DNA of 64,000 nt from Rahnella bonaserana. Lineage in GTDB: Bacteria; Pseudomonadota; Gammaproteobacteria; Enterobacterales; Enterobacteriaceae. The notes below the pieces were generated by a model that did not search any database, was not told the DNA's origin, and saw nothing but the letters and a program-made list of their open reading frames with translations. Positions 1 to 8,999 of this stretch are shown here, piece after piece; the stretch's first letter is position 1, and each line of letters starts with the position of its first letter. The stretch lies in the NCBI RefSeq assembly GCF_019049675.1, contig NZ_JAFMOW010000065.1, positions 1-64,000 on the forward strand, in the 5' to 3' direction. Position numbers and translations under genes: made by a program.

Positions 1-30
1 CCCTCCCCCTTCGCAGGGGGAGAAGCACAA
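1..30. repeat. Short C/G-rich palindromic repeat (partial copy)
   Basis: CCCTCCCCCTTCGCAGGGGG forms a hairpin with a TTCGC centre. The same core recurs at 25188-25318, about 54972-55037 and 62620-62745, so this is a dispersed REP-like family. This copy runs off the window edge. It lies 3' of yedA and may act in 3' end formation or mRNA protection (inference). Confidence 0.7.
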
Positions 31-65
31 CAAACCAGCTGTCACATCTGCGAAAGGGAAGCGGT

Positions 66-983
66 TTAAACATTCACTTCCGTGATCTCAGTTTTCTTAC
101 GCCCGAACACGAATTTCCCCAGCGTAACCAGCAGGACTGCGCACAGGATCACACCTAACGCCACCCATTCGACCGGTGAAAGGGATTCGCCTGCGAAGGT
201 GATCCCCAGCAGAACCGCCACAATCGGGTTCACATAGGCATAACTGGTCGCGACGGCGGGACGCACAGTTTTCAGCAAAAACATATAAGCGCTGATGGCA
301 ATCATCGAGCCAAAGACCACCAGATAACCGAGCGCCAGAAAACCGCGCAGCGAAGGCATCGCGGTCATATGTTCCCCGGTGACACGACTCGCCACCAGCA
401 GTACCACACCGGCGATAATCATTTCTGCTGCACCGGCCATCAGGCCTGTTGGCAACGGCAGGCGCGAACTCCACACCGAACCGAATGCCCAGCTTAATGA
501 GGCGAGCAGGATCAGCGCCGCGCCCCACGGGTTCCCTTCCAGATTGCTGCCGGTATTGAGCAGCACAATCCCGAACAGGCCGATGGCGACACCGGTCCAT
601 TCCAGGCGGCTGTTAGGCATTCCCCACAGGCGGCTGAAACACAGGGTAAAAAGCGGAACGGTCGCGACCATCACGGCGGCAATACCTGACGGCACCTGCA
701 TATGTTCCGCCACCGTCACCAGCCCGTTGCCGACCGAGAGCAGCAAAATACCCACGGCACCGGCGGCCATCCACTGTTTCAGCGTCGGGACTTTATGCCC
801 GCGCAGCAGCAAAAACGTGAATAAAATACATCCGGCGACGAAGAAACGCAGACCGGCCATCATCAGCGGCGGCCAGCTTTCCACACCCACGCGGATAACA
901 AAATAGGTAGATCCCCAGATAAAATACAACGCAAACAGTGCAGCAATTAATGGAAGCAGAGAACGGGTGACGGAACCAGTCAT
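66..983 (-). CDS. yedA: EamA/DMT family inner-membrane exporter YedA
   Basis: A 305-residue ten-helix transporter of the drug/metabolite transporter superfamily. Two EamA repeats occupy about residues 8-142 and 153-290. The N-terminal stretch IWGSTYFVIRVGVESWPPLM and the later SYAYVNPIVAVLLG match E. coli YedA almost word for word. The E. coli protein is an inner-membrane carrier of uncertain physiological substrate; export of amino acids or small metabolites is the family expectation. It is transcribed alone, divergent from yohO across a 224-bp gap. No ribosome-binding site is clear before the ATG; the start is set by alignment with YedA. Length is normal and nothing looks damaged. Confidence 0.9.
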   Translation of the reverse strand: MTGSVTRSLLPLIAALFALYFIWGSTYFVIRVGVESWPPLMMAGLRFFVAGCILFTFLLLRGHKVPTLKQWMAAGAVGILLLSVGNGLVTVAEHMQVPSGIAAVMVATVPLFTLCFSRLWGMPNSRLEWTGVAIGLFGIVLLNTGSNLEGNPWGAALILLASLSWAFGSVWSSRLPLPTGLMAGAAEMIIAGVVLLVASRVTGEHMTAMPSLRGFLALGYLVVFGSMIAISAYMFLLKTVRPAVATSYAYVNPIVAVLLGITFAGESLSPVEWVALGVILCAVLLVTLGKFVFGRKKTEITEVNV

Positions 984-1207
984 AGGAAGAACTTATTAGC
1001 GTGATAATGAAGGTCAACAGTTAACGCTATTGGCCTGATTTTCGGCAAGGGAATCTGTGCGATCGCGTCAAAATGTTGCTAAAAAGTTTCGGCATATGAC
1101 AAAAAATTCGCTGACGGCAACGATAATGTAGTCACAGCATGAATAGCCTGTTGCAGGGGTAACGAAACGATTTATAATTCGTCGTTCAAATTTCTGAGGT
1201 ATTGCAC

Positions 1208-1384
1208 ATGAATTCGCTTGGCAAAAAATTATTTATCGCGCTGTTTGGTCTGATGGCGATGGGCGCAATTGGTGGCGTGATGGTTGCCGGTTATGCGGTG
1301 GTGATTCAGGACGACGCTAAACCTGTCAGCGATAACGACGCCCCTTCTGTTGTCCCTGCACCGTCTTCTGCATCAACGAACTGA
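1208..1384 (+). CDS. yohO: Small single-span membrane protein, YohO-like with extended tail
   Basis: A 58-residue protein with one hydrophobic segment (about residues 8-32, containing [13 protein letters not shown]) and a hydrophilic Ala/Pro/Ser-rich C-terminus. The membrane segment resembles the 35-residue E. coli YohO as I recall it, and the gene sits beside yehW exactly as yohO does in E. coli. The tail of about 23 residues is extra. GAGGT lies 7 nt before the ATG at 1208; an in-frame TTG at 1202 is too close to that site to be the start. The last 12 bases overlap the 3' end of the convergent yehW. Function is unknown. Confidence 0.72.
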   Translation: MNSLGKKLFIALFGLMAMGAIGGVMVAGYAVVIQDDAKPVSDNDAPSVVPAPSSASTN

Positions 1385-2131
1385 TTCGTCTGCTGATCGC
1401 TGCTGCCAGCGTTGTAACCAGAGGCTCCAGCGTTCAAACAGCATATCCACGCAAATCGCCAGCAGCGCCACTATCACCGCGCCCTGCAACACGTAAGCCG
1501 TATTAAACCCGCTCAGGCCGATAATAATCGGTGAGCCAAGGCTTAACGTGCCGACCGATGAGGCAATTGCCGCCGTCCCGATGTTGATAATCACCGACGT
1601 GCGGATGCCGGAAATAATCACCGGCGCGGCCAGCGGAATCTCCACTTTTCGCAACATCTGCCAGCGGTTCATGCCCACCCCTTGCGCAATCTCCCGCGCC
1701 GAAGCAGGCACTGATTCAATCCCGGCAATGGTTCCCTGCAAAATCGGCAACAACCCGTAAAGCACCAGCGCGATAATCGCCGGTTTTTCGCTAAAACCCA
1801 TCACCGGAACGGCAACCGCCAGCACGGCGACCGGCGGGAACGTCTGCCCCATCGCCACCAGCGTTTCGACCAGTGAGCGGAATTCTTTGCCCGCCGGACG
1901 CGTTACACTTACACCGGCCGCCACACCAATCACCACCGCGATCAGGCTGGAAATACCGACCAGTAACAAATGCGCCTCCACCAGCGAGGCGAAACTTTCC
2001 TGCTGATACACCGGCCGGCTGAGCTCAGGGAACATCCAGTGGAAAAGGCCGCCGAGCGAGGTCATGCCGAAAATCAGCGCCAGTAACAAAGCGAATAACC
2101 AAATCAGAGGATCTGCAAATATCCGTTTCAT
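1373..2131 (-). CDS. yehW: Osmoprotectant ABC transporter permease YehW
   Basis: A 252-residue inner-membrane permease of the glycine-betaine/choline-type ABC importers, with about six transmembrane helices. The cytoplasmic coupling loop is visible around residues 130-165 ([20 protein letters not shown]), the EAA-like motif that contacts the ATPase. It is the last gene of osmF-yehY-yehX-yehW; its ATG overlaps the yehX stop by 4 nt, implying translational coupling. In E. coli the YehZYXW system is a low-affinity betaine importer under RpoS control. The 3' end overlaps yohO on the opposite strand by 12 bp. Confidence 0.93.
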   Translation of the reverse strand: MKRIFADPLIWLFALLLALIFGMTSLGGLFHWMFPELSRPVYQQESFASLVEAHLLLVGISSLIAVVIGVAAGVSVTRPAGKEFRSLVETLVAMGQTFPPVAVLAVAVPVMGFSEKPAIIALVLYGLLPILQGTIAGIESVPASAREIAQGVGMNRWQMLRKVEIPLAAPVIISGIRTSVIINIGTAAIASSVGTLSLGSPIIIGLSGFNTAYVLQGAVIVALLAICVDMLFERWSLWLQRWQQRSADESVR

Positions 2132-3072
2132 GCGCCGTTCCTTTCAGTGGTCAGATCGGCGAAATGCAGCACGCCCAGCGGCTTGCCTTGTTCATCGACG
2201 ACCGGGAGTTGCTGAACCTGCTGTTCGACAAATTTTGACAGCGCCTGACTCAGGCTCATCGAGTCCTTCAGCGGTGGCTGGCTGCCGGCATATGGCTCGC
2301 CACGCCGCGTTAATGAACCGACTTCGCGCAGTGAAAGCAAACGGATACCCATATCGCTGCCGCCAAAGAAATCGCGCACGAACGGCGTCGCTGGCCGGGT
2401 CAGCAATTCCAGCGGCGTGCCCTGCTGCACCACTTGTCCGTCGTTGAGCAGCACGATGCGGTCGGCCAGTGCCAGCGCCTCATCAATATCATGCGTCACC
2501 AGCACAATGGTGCGATGGGTGATTTTATGAATGCGCGCTACTTCTTCCTGCAGCGTAGCGCGGGTCACCGGATCGAGCGCGCCGAAGGGTTCATCCATCA
2601 GCAATACTTCCGGGTCTGAAGCCAGCGCACGCGCCACGCCAACGCGTTGCTGTTGCCCGCCGGAAAGCTGATGCGGATAACGATGACGGAACTGTTTCGG
2701 ATCCAGATTGAGCAATTCGAGCAGCTCTGTCACACGGTCGCGGATTTTCGCCTTCGGCCACTTCAGAAGCTGCGGTACGGTGGCGATGTTCTCTTCCACC
2801 GTCCAGTGCGGGAACAGGCCAATCGACTGAATGGCGTAGCCCATCCGGCGGCGCAAATCCTGTACCCGGAATTTTTCTATCGGTTCACCCGCAAATAAAA
2901 TCTCACCACGATCGTGCTCCACCAGCCGGTTGATCATTTTGAGCGTGGTGGATTTCCCCGAACCGGATGTACCGATCAGAACCGTAAATTCGCCTTTGGC
3001 CATTTCCAGCGTGAGATCGCGCACGACCGCTTTTCCGGCAAAGTGTTTGCTAACCTGCTTGAAATGAATCAT
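2128..3072 (-). CDS. yehX: Osmoprotectant ABC transporter ATP-binding protein YehX
   Basis: A 314-residue ATPase of the betaine-type importer. Walker [10 protein letters not shown] is at about residues 34-42, the signature [16 protein letters not shown] at about 136-151 and Walker [12 protein letters not shown] at about 156-166. A single C-terminal CBS-like segment (about 265-310, with [18 protein letters not shown]) is typical of OpuA/ProV-class ATPases that sense ionic strength. It is coupled by 4-nt overlaps to yehY upstream and yehW downstream. All catalytic motifs are present. Confidence 0.94.
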   Translation of the reverse strand: MIHFKQVSKHFAGKAVVRDLTLEMAKGEFTVLIGTSGSGKSTTLKMINRLVEHDRGEILFAGEPIEKFRVQDLRRRMGYAIQSIGLFPHWTVEENIATVPQLLKWPKAKIRDRVTELLELLNLDPKQFRHRYPHQLSGGQQQRVGVARALASDPEVLLMDEPFGALDPVTRATLQEEVARIHKITHRTIVLVTHDIDEALALADRIVLLNDGQVVQQGTPLELLTRPATPFVRDFFGGSDMGIRLLSLREVGSLTRRGEPYAGSQPPLKDSMSLSQALSKFVEQQVQQLPVVDEQGKPLGVLHFADLTTERNGA

Positions 3073-4256
3073 CTGCGTGTGGTTTCCAGAATTGATACTG
3101 CAAATTTAAAGAGACTGTCGACGACCACCGCCATCAGCACCGCCGGGATCACCCCGAGCAACACCAGATCCAGCGCACTGCTGAGTAAGCCCTGGAACAT
3201 AATGGCGCCTAACCCGCCCGCGCCAATCAAGGCCGCGACCATCGCCATGCCGACGGTTTGCACCGCCACGATCCGCACGCCGGTCAGCACAACCGGCAAG
3301 GCAATCGGCATCTGTACACGGAAAAACACCTGAGCGCGGTTCATGCCCATGCCGCGGGCAGACTCAATCACCGCCTCCGGCACCGATTCCAGCCCGGCAA
3401 TCACCCCGCGCACCAGCGGCAACAGCGAATAAAGCACCAGCGCGATAATCGCGGGCGCCAGCCCGATGCCGCTGATGCCATGCTCCGCCAGCCACGGCAG
3501 CGCTTTTGCCAGCCCCGCCAGCGGCGCGAGCAGCAGGCCAAACAGCGCAATCGACGGCACGGTCTGGATAATATTGAGCACCGACAATACCGGCCCGCGC
3601 CAGCGGGGTTTGCGATGACACAGCAAACCGACCGGCAGACCGATCAGTACCGCAGGCACCAGCGTGCCAGCCAAAATGCCGAGATGCTGCCACAGCGCGT
3701 CGTTGAACACGTCGGAACGGTTGTCGTATTCCTTGAGCAGCGAAAGTTCGGCAAGCTGACCGTACGCCAGCAGCAAAACCACCGGCACGATCATCTGCAC
3801 ATTCAGCAAAATGCGCAGGCTGTGATTGCGGGTAAAACGGGAAATAGCGTCAGAGGCGATCAGCAGACAAAGCGCCGCGCCCGCCCAGAAACCGCCGCCG
3901 AGCGACGTGCGCGCGATACTGTCTTCATCGCCTCCCGCCAGTTGTATTGCGCTGTGCCCCGCCAGCCAGACCAGCGCGGTCAGCAGGATTTCCGCCAGCA
4001 ACATCACCGCTAAATGATTGCGGCCATAGAGGGTCACAAAGGCGCATACCAGCAGCAAAATAGCAGGCAACAACAGTAATGCAGAATAGCCATTCAGCAG
4101 GCTCGCCAGCGAAACACCTTTTCCGGACACCAGCCGGTTAGGTGCATGGCTGGCGAAGGCCAGTCCGAAACCGGCCAGCCACAGCAGCAAAACCAGCGTC
4201 AGCAGAACGCGGTTTTTAACGGGTGAGTGATAAGTCAAAACATTACCTGATATCAA
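3069..4256 (-). CDS. yehY: Osmoprotectant ABC transporter permease YehY
   Basis: A 395-residue permease, longer than YehW because an extra hydrophobic N-terminal region (about residues 15-180) precedes the core permease domain. The coupling motif is at about residues 290-315 (ESVPEAVIESARGMGMNRAQ). YehW and YehY are expected to form the heterodimeric channel fed by OsmF and powered by YehX. The ATG lies 42 nt after the osmF stop, with an intercistronic hairpin between them; the 3' end overlaps yehX by 4 nt. Confidence 0.93.
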   Translation of the reverse strand: MISGNVLTYHSPVKNRVLLTLVLLLWLAGFGLAFASHAPNRLVSGKGVSLASLLNGYSALLLLPAILLLVCAFVTLYGRNHLAVMLLAEILLTALVWLAGHSAIQLAGGDEDSIARTSLGGGFWAGAALCLLIASDAISRFTRNHSLRILLNVQMIVPVVLLLAYGQLAELSLLKEYDNRSDVFNDALWQHLGILAGTLVPAVLIGLPVGLLCHRKPRWRGPVLSVLNIIQTVPSIALFGLLLAPLAGLAKALPWLAEHGISGIGLAPAIIALVLYSLLPLVRGVIAGLESVPEAVIESARGMGMNRAQVFFRVQMPIALPVVLTGVRIVAVQTVGMAMVAALIGAGGLGAIMFQGLLSSALDLVLLGVIPAVLMAVVVDSLFKFAVSILETTRR

Positions 4257-4257
4257 A

Positions 4258-4281
4258 GAGCACGCCCCGAAGGCCGTGCTC
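4258..4281 (-). promoter_or_regulatory. Intercistronic hairpin between osmF and yehY
   Basis: GAGCACG (4258-4264) pairs with CGTGCTC (4275-4281) in the 42-nt gap after the binding-protein gene. There is no U-tract, so it is not a classic terminator. Hairpins here commonly protect the upstream binding-protein mRNA so that it outnumbers the permease messages (family knowledge; the role here is inferred). Confidence 0.6.
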
Positions 4282-4298
4282 AGGGCGTCACTGCCCGG

Positions 4299-5237
4299 TT
4301 ATTTTTTAACGAAACCTTTTTCCTGCAAGTACTTCGCTGCCACTTTTTTCGCATCCTGACCATCAACCGCGATTTTCGCGTTCAGGCCTTGCAGCGTTTT
4401 GGTATCAAGCGAAGCAAACACCGGTTTGAGCAAATCAGGAATGTTCGGATGCGCTTTCAGCGCCGCCTCGCGGATGATTGGCGCAGGTGCGTAAATTGGC
4501 TGCACGCCTTTCGGATCTTCCAGCGTTTGCAGGCCAAGCGCCGCCACCGGACCGTCGGTACCGTAGGCCATCGCCGCGTTCACACCGGAGGTTTTTTCCG
4601 CTGCCGCTTTGATGGTTACCGCCGTATCACCGCCCGCCAGCGACAGCAACTGCGCCTGATTGAGTTTGAAACCGTAAGCATTTTCAAACGCCGGTAAGGC
4701 ATCCGGACGCTCGATAAATTCTGCCGAGGCCGCCAGTTTGAACTCGCCGCCGCTGCTGATGTATTTGCCCAAATCACCCAGCGATTTCAGGTTATGCGCG
4801 CTCGCCACGTCCTGACGCACCGCAATCGTCCAGGTATTGTTAGCCGGAGACGGATCCAGCCAGACTATTTTGTTCTGGTCGTAGTCCAGCTTTTTGACCT
4901 TATCGAAACCGGCCTGGGCATTTTTCCACGCCGGATCTTTATCGTCAGAGAAGAAAAATGCGCCGTTACCTGTGTATTCCGGATAGATATCGATTTCACC
5001 GGCGGTGATCGCGCCGCGCACGACTTTTGTCGTCCCCAGCTGCAATTTATTGGTGGTGTGAATACCGTTGGCTTCCAGCACCTGAATGATAATGTTACCG
5101 AGCAACGACCCTTCGGTATCAATTTTTGAGCCGACACGTACAGCATCATCAGCGGCCTGTGCGCTGAAACTTAACGCGGAAACCAGCGCCAGCGCTGCCA
5201 CTGAAAATCCCCGTACTCGCCCAGTTGTTACAGTCAT
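4299..5237 (-). CDS. osmF: Glycine betaine-type periplasmic binding protein OsmF (YehZ)
   Basis: A 312-residue periplasmic substrate-binding protein. A Sec signal peptide spans residues 1-28 (hydrophobic VAALALVSALSF, cleavage after SAQA). The mature part has the OpuAC/ProX fold: VGSKIDTEGSLLGNIII at the start and TAGEIDIYPEYTGNGAFFF, the segment contributing to the betaine pocket in this family. It is first in the yehZYXW operon. AGAGGAT lies 6 nt before the ATG. In E. coli it is osmotically induced through RpoS; no promoter element here is clear enough to call. Confidence 0.94.
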   Translation of the reverse strand: MTVTTGRVRGFSVAALALVSALSFSAQAADDAVRVGSKIDTEGSLLGNIIIQVLEANGIHTTNKLQLGTTKVVRGAITAGEIDIYPEYTGNGAFFFSDDKDPAWKNAQAGFDKVKKLDYDQNKIVWLDPSPANNTWTIAVRQDVASAHNLKSLGDLGKYISSGGEFKLAASAEFIERPDALPAFENAYGFKLNQAQLLSLAGGDTAVTIKAAAEKTSGVNAAMAYGTDGPVAALGLQTLEDPKGVQPIYAPAPIIREAALKAHPNIPDLLKPVFASLDTKTLQGLNAKIAVDGQDAKKVAAKYLQEKGFVKK

Positions 5238-5611
5238 GTTCTATCCTCTTATCGGGTTATGTTGGTTTTTGTCGCCCGGCGACTGCGTTGCCTTTCTGCT
5301 TTCATCTGAATAAACTTTCATCTTAATAAACAAGCTGCTAACAAGAATAGTCCAATTTCGCGCAGGGGGATGGATGGTGAGCCATAAAAGCAGGAGACGG
5401 TAGCGGAGTAAAATGCCGAAATGTTCGAAGCTTATCCGCTAAACCACTGTGACCCGATCGTTTATTTCCCGTAAGAAGATGCCTCCCCCCTCTTAGATCA
5501 CTTTGTTTTAACTTATAGCCATTTGTTTTCACTCAACGTCTAATCAGGACTTGTGACGGGCATCACCTCGCCTCTATGCTGGTTTTTTTGTCAAAAAGCG
5601 TAAACACAATA
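5238..5611. other. Divergent intergenic region osmF / MFS transporter
   Basis: These 374 bp hold the promoters of osmF (minus) and of the MFS gene (plus). The sequence is of mixed composition with no convincing operator. CTATGCT at 5574-5580 resembles an extended -10 hexamer but overlaps an alternative ATG. I see no gene or RNA in it. Confidence 0.5.
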
Positions 5612-7105
5612 ATGTCTGACTCAATTGCGGCCTCTTCCACCGCCTCTTCAGGGGATTACAGCGCAGGTTCTGCGTCTGACCAGCCGGTAGTGATTCGTTC
5701 CGCTGCCGATATTACTCAGTTAGTGAACCGCGGCGCTGCGAAAATCAGCGACGCACGCATCGTGATTGCTATCGCACTGGGCGGCGTTTTCCTCGACGCT
5801 TACGATCTGGGCGCGCTGGCCTTCGGGATGAAAGATATCACCCGCCAGTTTGGTCTGACGCCTTCCGGCGCGGGCTTTGTCGCTTCGGCGATTACCTTCG
5901 GGGCGATTGTCGGCGCATTATTTGGCGGCTATCTGACCGACAAAATTGGCCGTTACCGCGTATTCATGGCCGATATGTTCTTCTTCGTGATTGCTGCACT
6001 GGCCTGTGCCTTTGCGCCAAACGAATGGGTGCTCGGCGGGTCGCGCTTTGTGATGGGACTCGGGGTCGGTATTGATTTGCCGGTGGCGATGGCGTTTCTG
6101 GCGGAGTTCTCAAAACTTCAGGGGCGCGGCAATAAAGCCTCGCGCGTGGCGATGTGGTGTCCGACGTGGTACGCAGCGATCAGCATTTCTTATCTGCTGG
6201 TTCTGCTGCTTTATGCGGTATTGCCTGCCACACATACCGACTGGTTGTGGCGCCTGATCCTCGGTTTCGGCGCGGTTCCGGCGATTCTGATTATTGCTAT
6301 CCGCCACCGTTATATGAATGAGTCACCGGTCTGGGCGGCGAATCAGGGCGACCTGCAAAGCGCGGCGGCGATCCTGAGAAAATCCTATAACATTAATGCG
6401 GTCGTCGCGGACGATGCGGATAAAACCCCGCAGGTAAAAGTGCGCAAAGCCGCATGGCGCAACTACGGCACGCTGTTGCAGGGTATTTATCTGCGCCGCA
6501 CCGTGCTGGCGACGGTCACCGCTGTTGCCTCATCATTTGCCTATAACGCCGTGGCGTTCGGGCTGCCGGTCATCTTATCCAGCTTCCTGCAACAGTCGAT
6601 GATTAGCACCATTTTGTTCTCACTCAGCCTGAACCTGTGCTTCGCCTTTGTCGGCGGTCTGATTGCAGTGCGGTACGTGTCCAAATTTGGCGCATGGAAA
6701 ATGACTTATGCCGGTTACGCCTGTCAGCTGGTGGCGATGATCGGTCTGGCAGTCGTTGGCCGTCCGGCAGACGGCAGCGAAGCGGCGATTTCCATCGCCA
6801 TGCTGGCGTTATTCCTGTTCGGTCAGGGCTTCGGCCCAGGCTCACACACCATGACATTTGCCTCGCTGAGCTACCCGACGTCACTGCGTGGTATGGGTGT
6901 CGGCTTCAACCAGACGCTGATGCGCGCCAGCTCCACCGTTTCGTTATTCCTTTTCCCGGTACTTTCCGCTGCCCTCGGCACCGGCGTGTTCTGGGTGATC
7001 GCGTTAGCGCCACTGGCGGGTCTGATCGTGCTGACAGCGGTACGGTGGGAACCGTCGGGATATGATGTTGATGCTGAGGATTTTCAGCAGGAAATTAAAC
7101 CGTAG
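5612..7105 (+). CDS. MFS transporter, metabolite:H+ symporter type
   Basis: About 497 residues, twelve predicted membrane spans, with a hydrophilic Ser/Ala-rich N-terminal tail of some 45 residues. The loop 2-3 signature GGYLTDKIGRYRVF and the pattern FLDAYDLGALAF in helix 1 place it with the sugar-porter/aromatic-acid:H+ symporter group (relatives include YaaU-type carriers). Substrate is not deducible. The ATG at 5612 was preferred to an in-frame ATG at 5576 because homologues begin with a short polar tail; neither has a good ribosome-binding site. No partner enzymes are adjacent, and copy A of the structured repeat follows. Confidence 0.8.
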   Translation: MSDSIAASSTASSGDYSAGSASDQPVVIRSAADITQLVNRGAAKISDARIVIAIALGGVFLDAYDLGALAFGMKDITRQFGLTPSGAGFVASAITFGAIVGALFGGYLTDKIGRYRVFMADMFFFVIAALACAFAPNEWVLGGSRFVMGLGVGIDLPVAMAFLAEFSKLQGRGNKASRVAMWCPTWYAAISISYLLVLLLYAVLPATHTDWLWRLILGFGAVPAILIIAIRHRYMNESPVWAANQGDLQSAAAILRKSYNINAVVADDADKTPQVKVRKAAWRNYGTLLQGIYLRRTVLATVTAVASSFAYNAVAFGLPVILSSFLQQSMISTILFSLSLNLCFAFVGGLIAVRYVSKFGAWKMTYAGYACQLVAMIGLAVVGRPADGSEAAISIAMLALFLFGQGFGPGSHTMTFASLSYPTSLRGMGVGFNQTLMRASSTVSLFLFPVLSAALGTGVFWVIALAPLAGLIVLTAVRWEPSGYDVDAEDFQQEIKP

Positions 7106-7131
7106 GCAGCGGTTTAATCGCTGCTAACGTC

Positions 7132-7686
7132 AAAACCTTGGGTTGCCACCCAAACTGGCCTTAAGGTCAAGACCGTGGGCGTCGGCCCACACCGACCAGA
7201 GACCCGGTAACGCGCGGGCCTCTGGACTCCGCGCTTTTTCACTGCGCGCTATCGCTGGAACGACGGACATGTTCAAACACAATAGTGAGTGGCGTAAAAT
7301 GTCATCGCTTCGCGATTCCCTCATTTCAGGTGTCGAGCCCTGGGTCTCGAACCATTCATTCGGTGCCATTTTGAGCACGCCAATCAATTTTTCTAAAAGA
7401 TAAACCCATTCGATTTTTGAATTTAAGACCGTGTTTTGAATTTAAGACCGTGTTTTGAATTTAAGATCGTGCGGGCGATTCAGAAAGCTTGCTGAGTGAG
7501 AGGTTGCAGACCAGAGGCTGCAATCCCGTAACGAAGGCACCGCGAAGCGGCAAGATTTCCAGCCTGTCGCTGCGGTACCTGAAACATAGCCAGCGAGCGA
7601 AGCGCGCAGTGTAAGAGCCCGGGATTCTCAAGGGGTGCGGCGACAGGCGCCCCTTGAGGCCAGTTTGGGTGGCAACCCAAGGTTTT
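7132..7686. repeat. Structured repeat element, copy A (35-bp inverted ends, multiple hairpins)
   Basis: The ends are inverted repeats: 7132-7166 matches the complement of 7652-7686 at 34 of 35 positions. Inside, 7187-7403 and 7461-7605 are homologous to the reverse complement of 44245-44455 and 44079-44226 (copy B). Hairpins are at 7138-7153 (TTGGGT/ACCCAA), 7176-7191 (GTGGGC/GCCCAC), 7196-7225 (CCAGAG..CTCTGG), 7504-7523 (TTGCAG/CTGCAA) and 7627-7658 (CTCAAGGGG/CCCCTTGAG). A 19-bp unit containing GAATTTAAGACCGTG is tandemly repeated about three times at 7419-7472. Further hairpins extend to about 7745. Short ORFs through it are conserved between copies only because the DNA is. No transposase is encoded, so it is a non-autonomous element or structured RNA of unknown class. 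Confidence 0.88.
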
Positions 7687-7752
7687 GTGGGTGTGGGCGG
7701 CGAGCCCACGGTCTTGATCTTAAAGCCAAGTTTGAGCGGCAACCTCAAAGCA

Positions 7753-8859
7753 TCAAATCACCGCGCTTCTCGGCGCAAACACAAACCCGATGTCGTTTTC
7801 TATCATCGCGGCAACCAGTTCAAATCCGCCATTCGGTTTAGCCTGGGCGAACTCCAGTTCGCTGGTAAACACCGGGCTGACCCAGAACTGATTCACCGGA
7901 TCGCCGTAAATCTTCGGCAAACGCATTTTATCTGCCGGGCCGCACAGAGCGGAGGAAATCACGTGGCCTTCGAAACCGAGCGGTGCCATGGGTGACATCA
8001 GCGTATGGCCTTCGCCAAGCCAGCTCAGTGTGGTCCAGGGAACCTGCGCGTAGCCGGATAATGCACTCGCCATCTGCACGGCGTTTTCTTCAGTGACGTA
8101 CTCTTTGCCAACCGAAAAAGCCAGCTCAATGCGGCGGTGCTTTTCCGCTTCATCGCTGAACACAATGTCGATTTGCGGCATCGGCCGGATACTCATGCCA
8201 ACCGTGAAGAAGTAATAGTTCTCTTCATCTTCATGCTGGGAAATCGCCATCGGCGGCCAGTTGCCCTGATTGATCAGGTAATATTTCAGGGACGGACCAA
8301 AGCGTTCTTCATAAGATTCCAGCAGTTTGCGCTGAATTTTCGGCCACGGATTGCTGAACTCATTTTGCCAGTCGCGCCAGAAAAGACGCGTCTTTTCCGC
8401 CAGTTCACATTGCGTGTTTGTCGAGGCAGAACCCAGCGGGAAAGTCAGCGGATTCTGTTTAATGCAGCCGGCGGAATAACACACCGAATGGTCGATATAC
8501 AAACTCCAGCCGGGGATCACCGCCAGCAACAACCCCTGATACCACAATGCCGCGCCGTCATCACTTTCATTCCACAGGATCTGAATTTGTGCCGGATCCA
8601 GCGGCGCTTCGCCTTCCAGATTGCGGCAATATTGCGCTGCCAGCATCGGGGCTATCCCCTGCTCCATCGCGTCGGTATCATCGTTTACCGGCGCAGGCAC
8701 CAGATTGCGTACCCAGCAGGCGCGCATTTTCGGAAAGCGATCGCGCAAATCTTCGCGGGCAAAAATGTAGAAATACACCACGCGGTTGTCCTGCTCGACC
8801 AGCGCGGTCAGGGTTTGTTTGTCGTTACTGACTTCAGCAACTATGTCGGACTGGCGCAT
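7753..8859 (-). CDS. Suppressor-of-fused (SUFU) domain protein
   Basis: A 368-residue soluble protein without signal peptide or membrane span. The C-terminal half (about residues 190-365) resembles the bacterial SUFU-like domain: the stretch WTTLSWLGEGHTL and the ending NQFWVSPVFTSELEFAQ match the family's conserved pattern as I know it. The N-terminal half is not recognised. Bacterial SUFU proteins are often immunity proteins of contact-dependent or polymorphic toxins, but no toxin gene is adjacent. GAGGT lies 4 nt before the ATG. It sits directly beside structured repeat copy A. The family call is moderate and the function is inference. Confidence 0.6.
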   Translation of the reverse strand: MRQSDIVAEVSNDKQTLTALVEQDNRVVYFYIFAREDLRDRFPKMRACWVRNLVPAPVNDDTDAMEQGIAPMLAAQYCRNLEGEAPLDPAQIQILWNESDDGAALWYQGLLLAVIPGWSLYIDHSVCYSAGCIKQNPLTFPLGSASTNTQCELAEKTRLFWRDWQNEFSNPWPKIQRKLLESYEERFGPSLKYYLINQGNWPPMAISQHEDEENYYFFTVGMSIRPMPQIDIVFSDEAEKHRRIELAFSVGKEYVTEENAVQMASALSGYAQVPWTTLSWLGEGHTLMSPMAPLGFEGHVISSALCGPADKMRLPKIYGDPVNQFWVSPVFTSELEFAQAKPNGGFELVAAMIENDIGFVFAPRSAVI

Positions 8860-8999
8860 ATGACCTCAACAATATTAGGAAGCTTATTATTCCCTGTGAT
8901 GGTCAGTGTAGAACGGATAAGCAAACCCGATAACGGGCAATATTCCCAAAATTCCCCGATAAATCATTAAAACAGGCGCTTTTTGTCAGAATATCGACA

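Noticed and set aside
97-600. Long antisense frames within yedA and in many other genes
   Set aside because: High-GC shadow frames opposite clearly homologous genes; no independent support.
7130-7387. ORF of 85 residues on the minus strand inside structured repeat A, similar to one in copy B
   Set aside because: The similarity follows from DNA homology of the repeats; both strands give equally similar frames, there is no ribosome-binding site, and hairpins run through it.
8860-8999. Possible small gene between the SUFU gene and abgR
   Set aside because: No start codon with ribosome-binding site and no frame above about 25 codons that looks coding.
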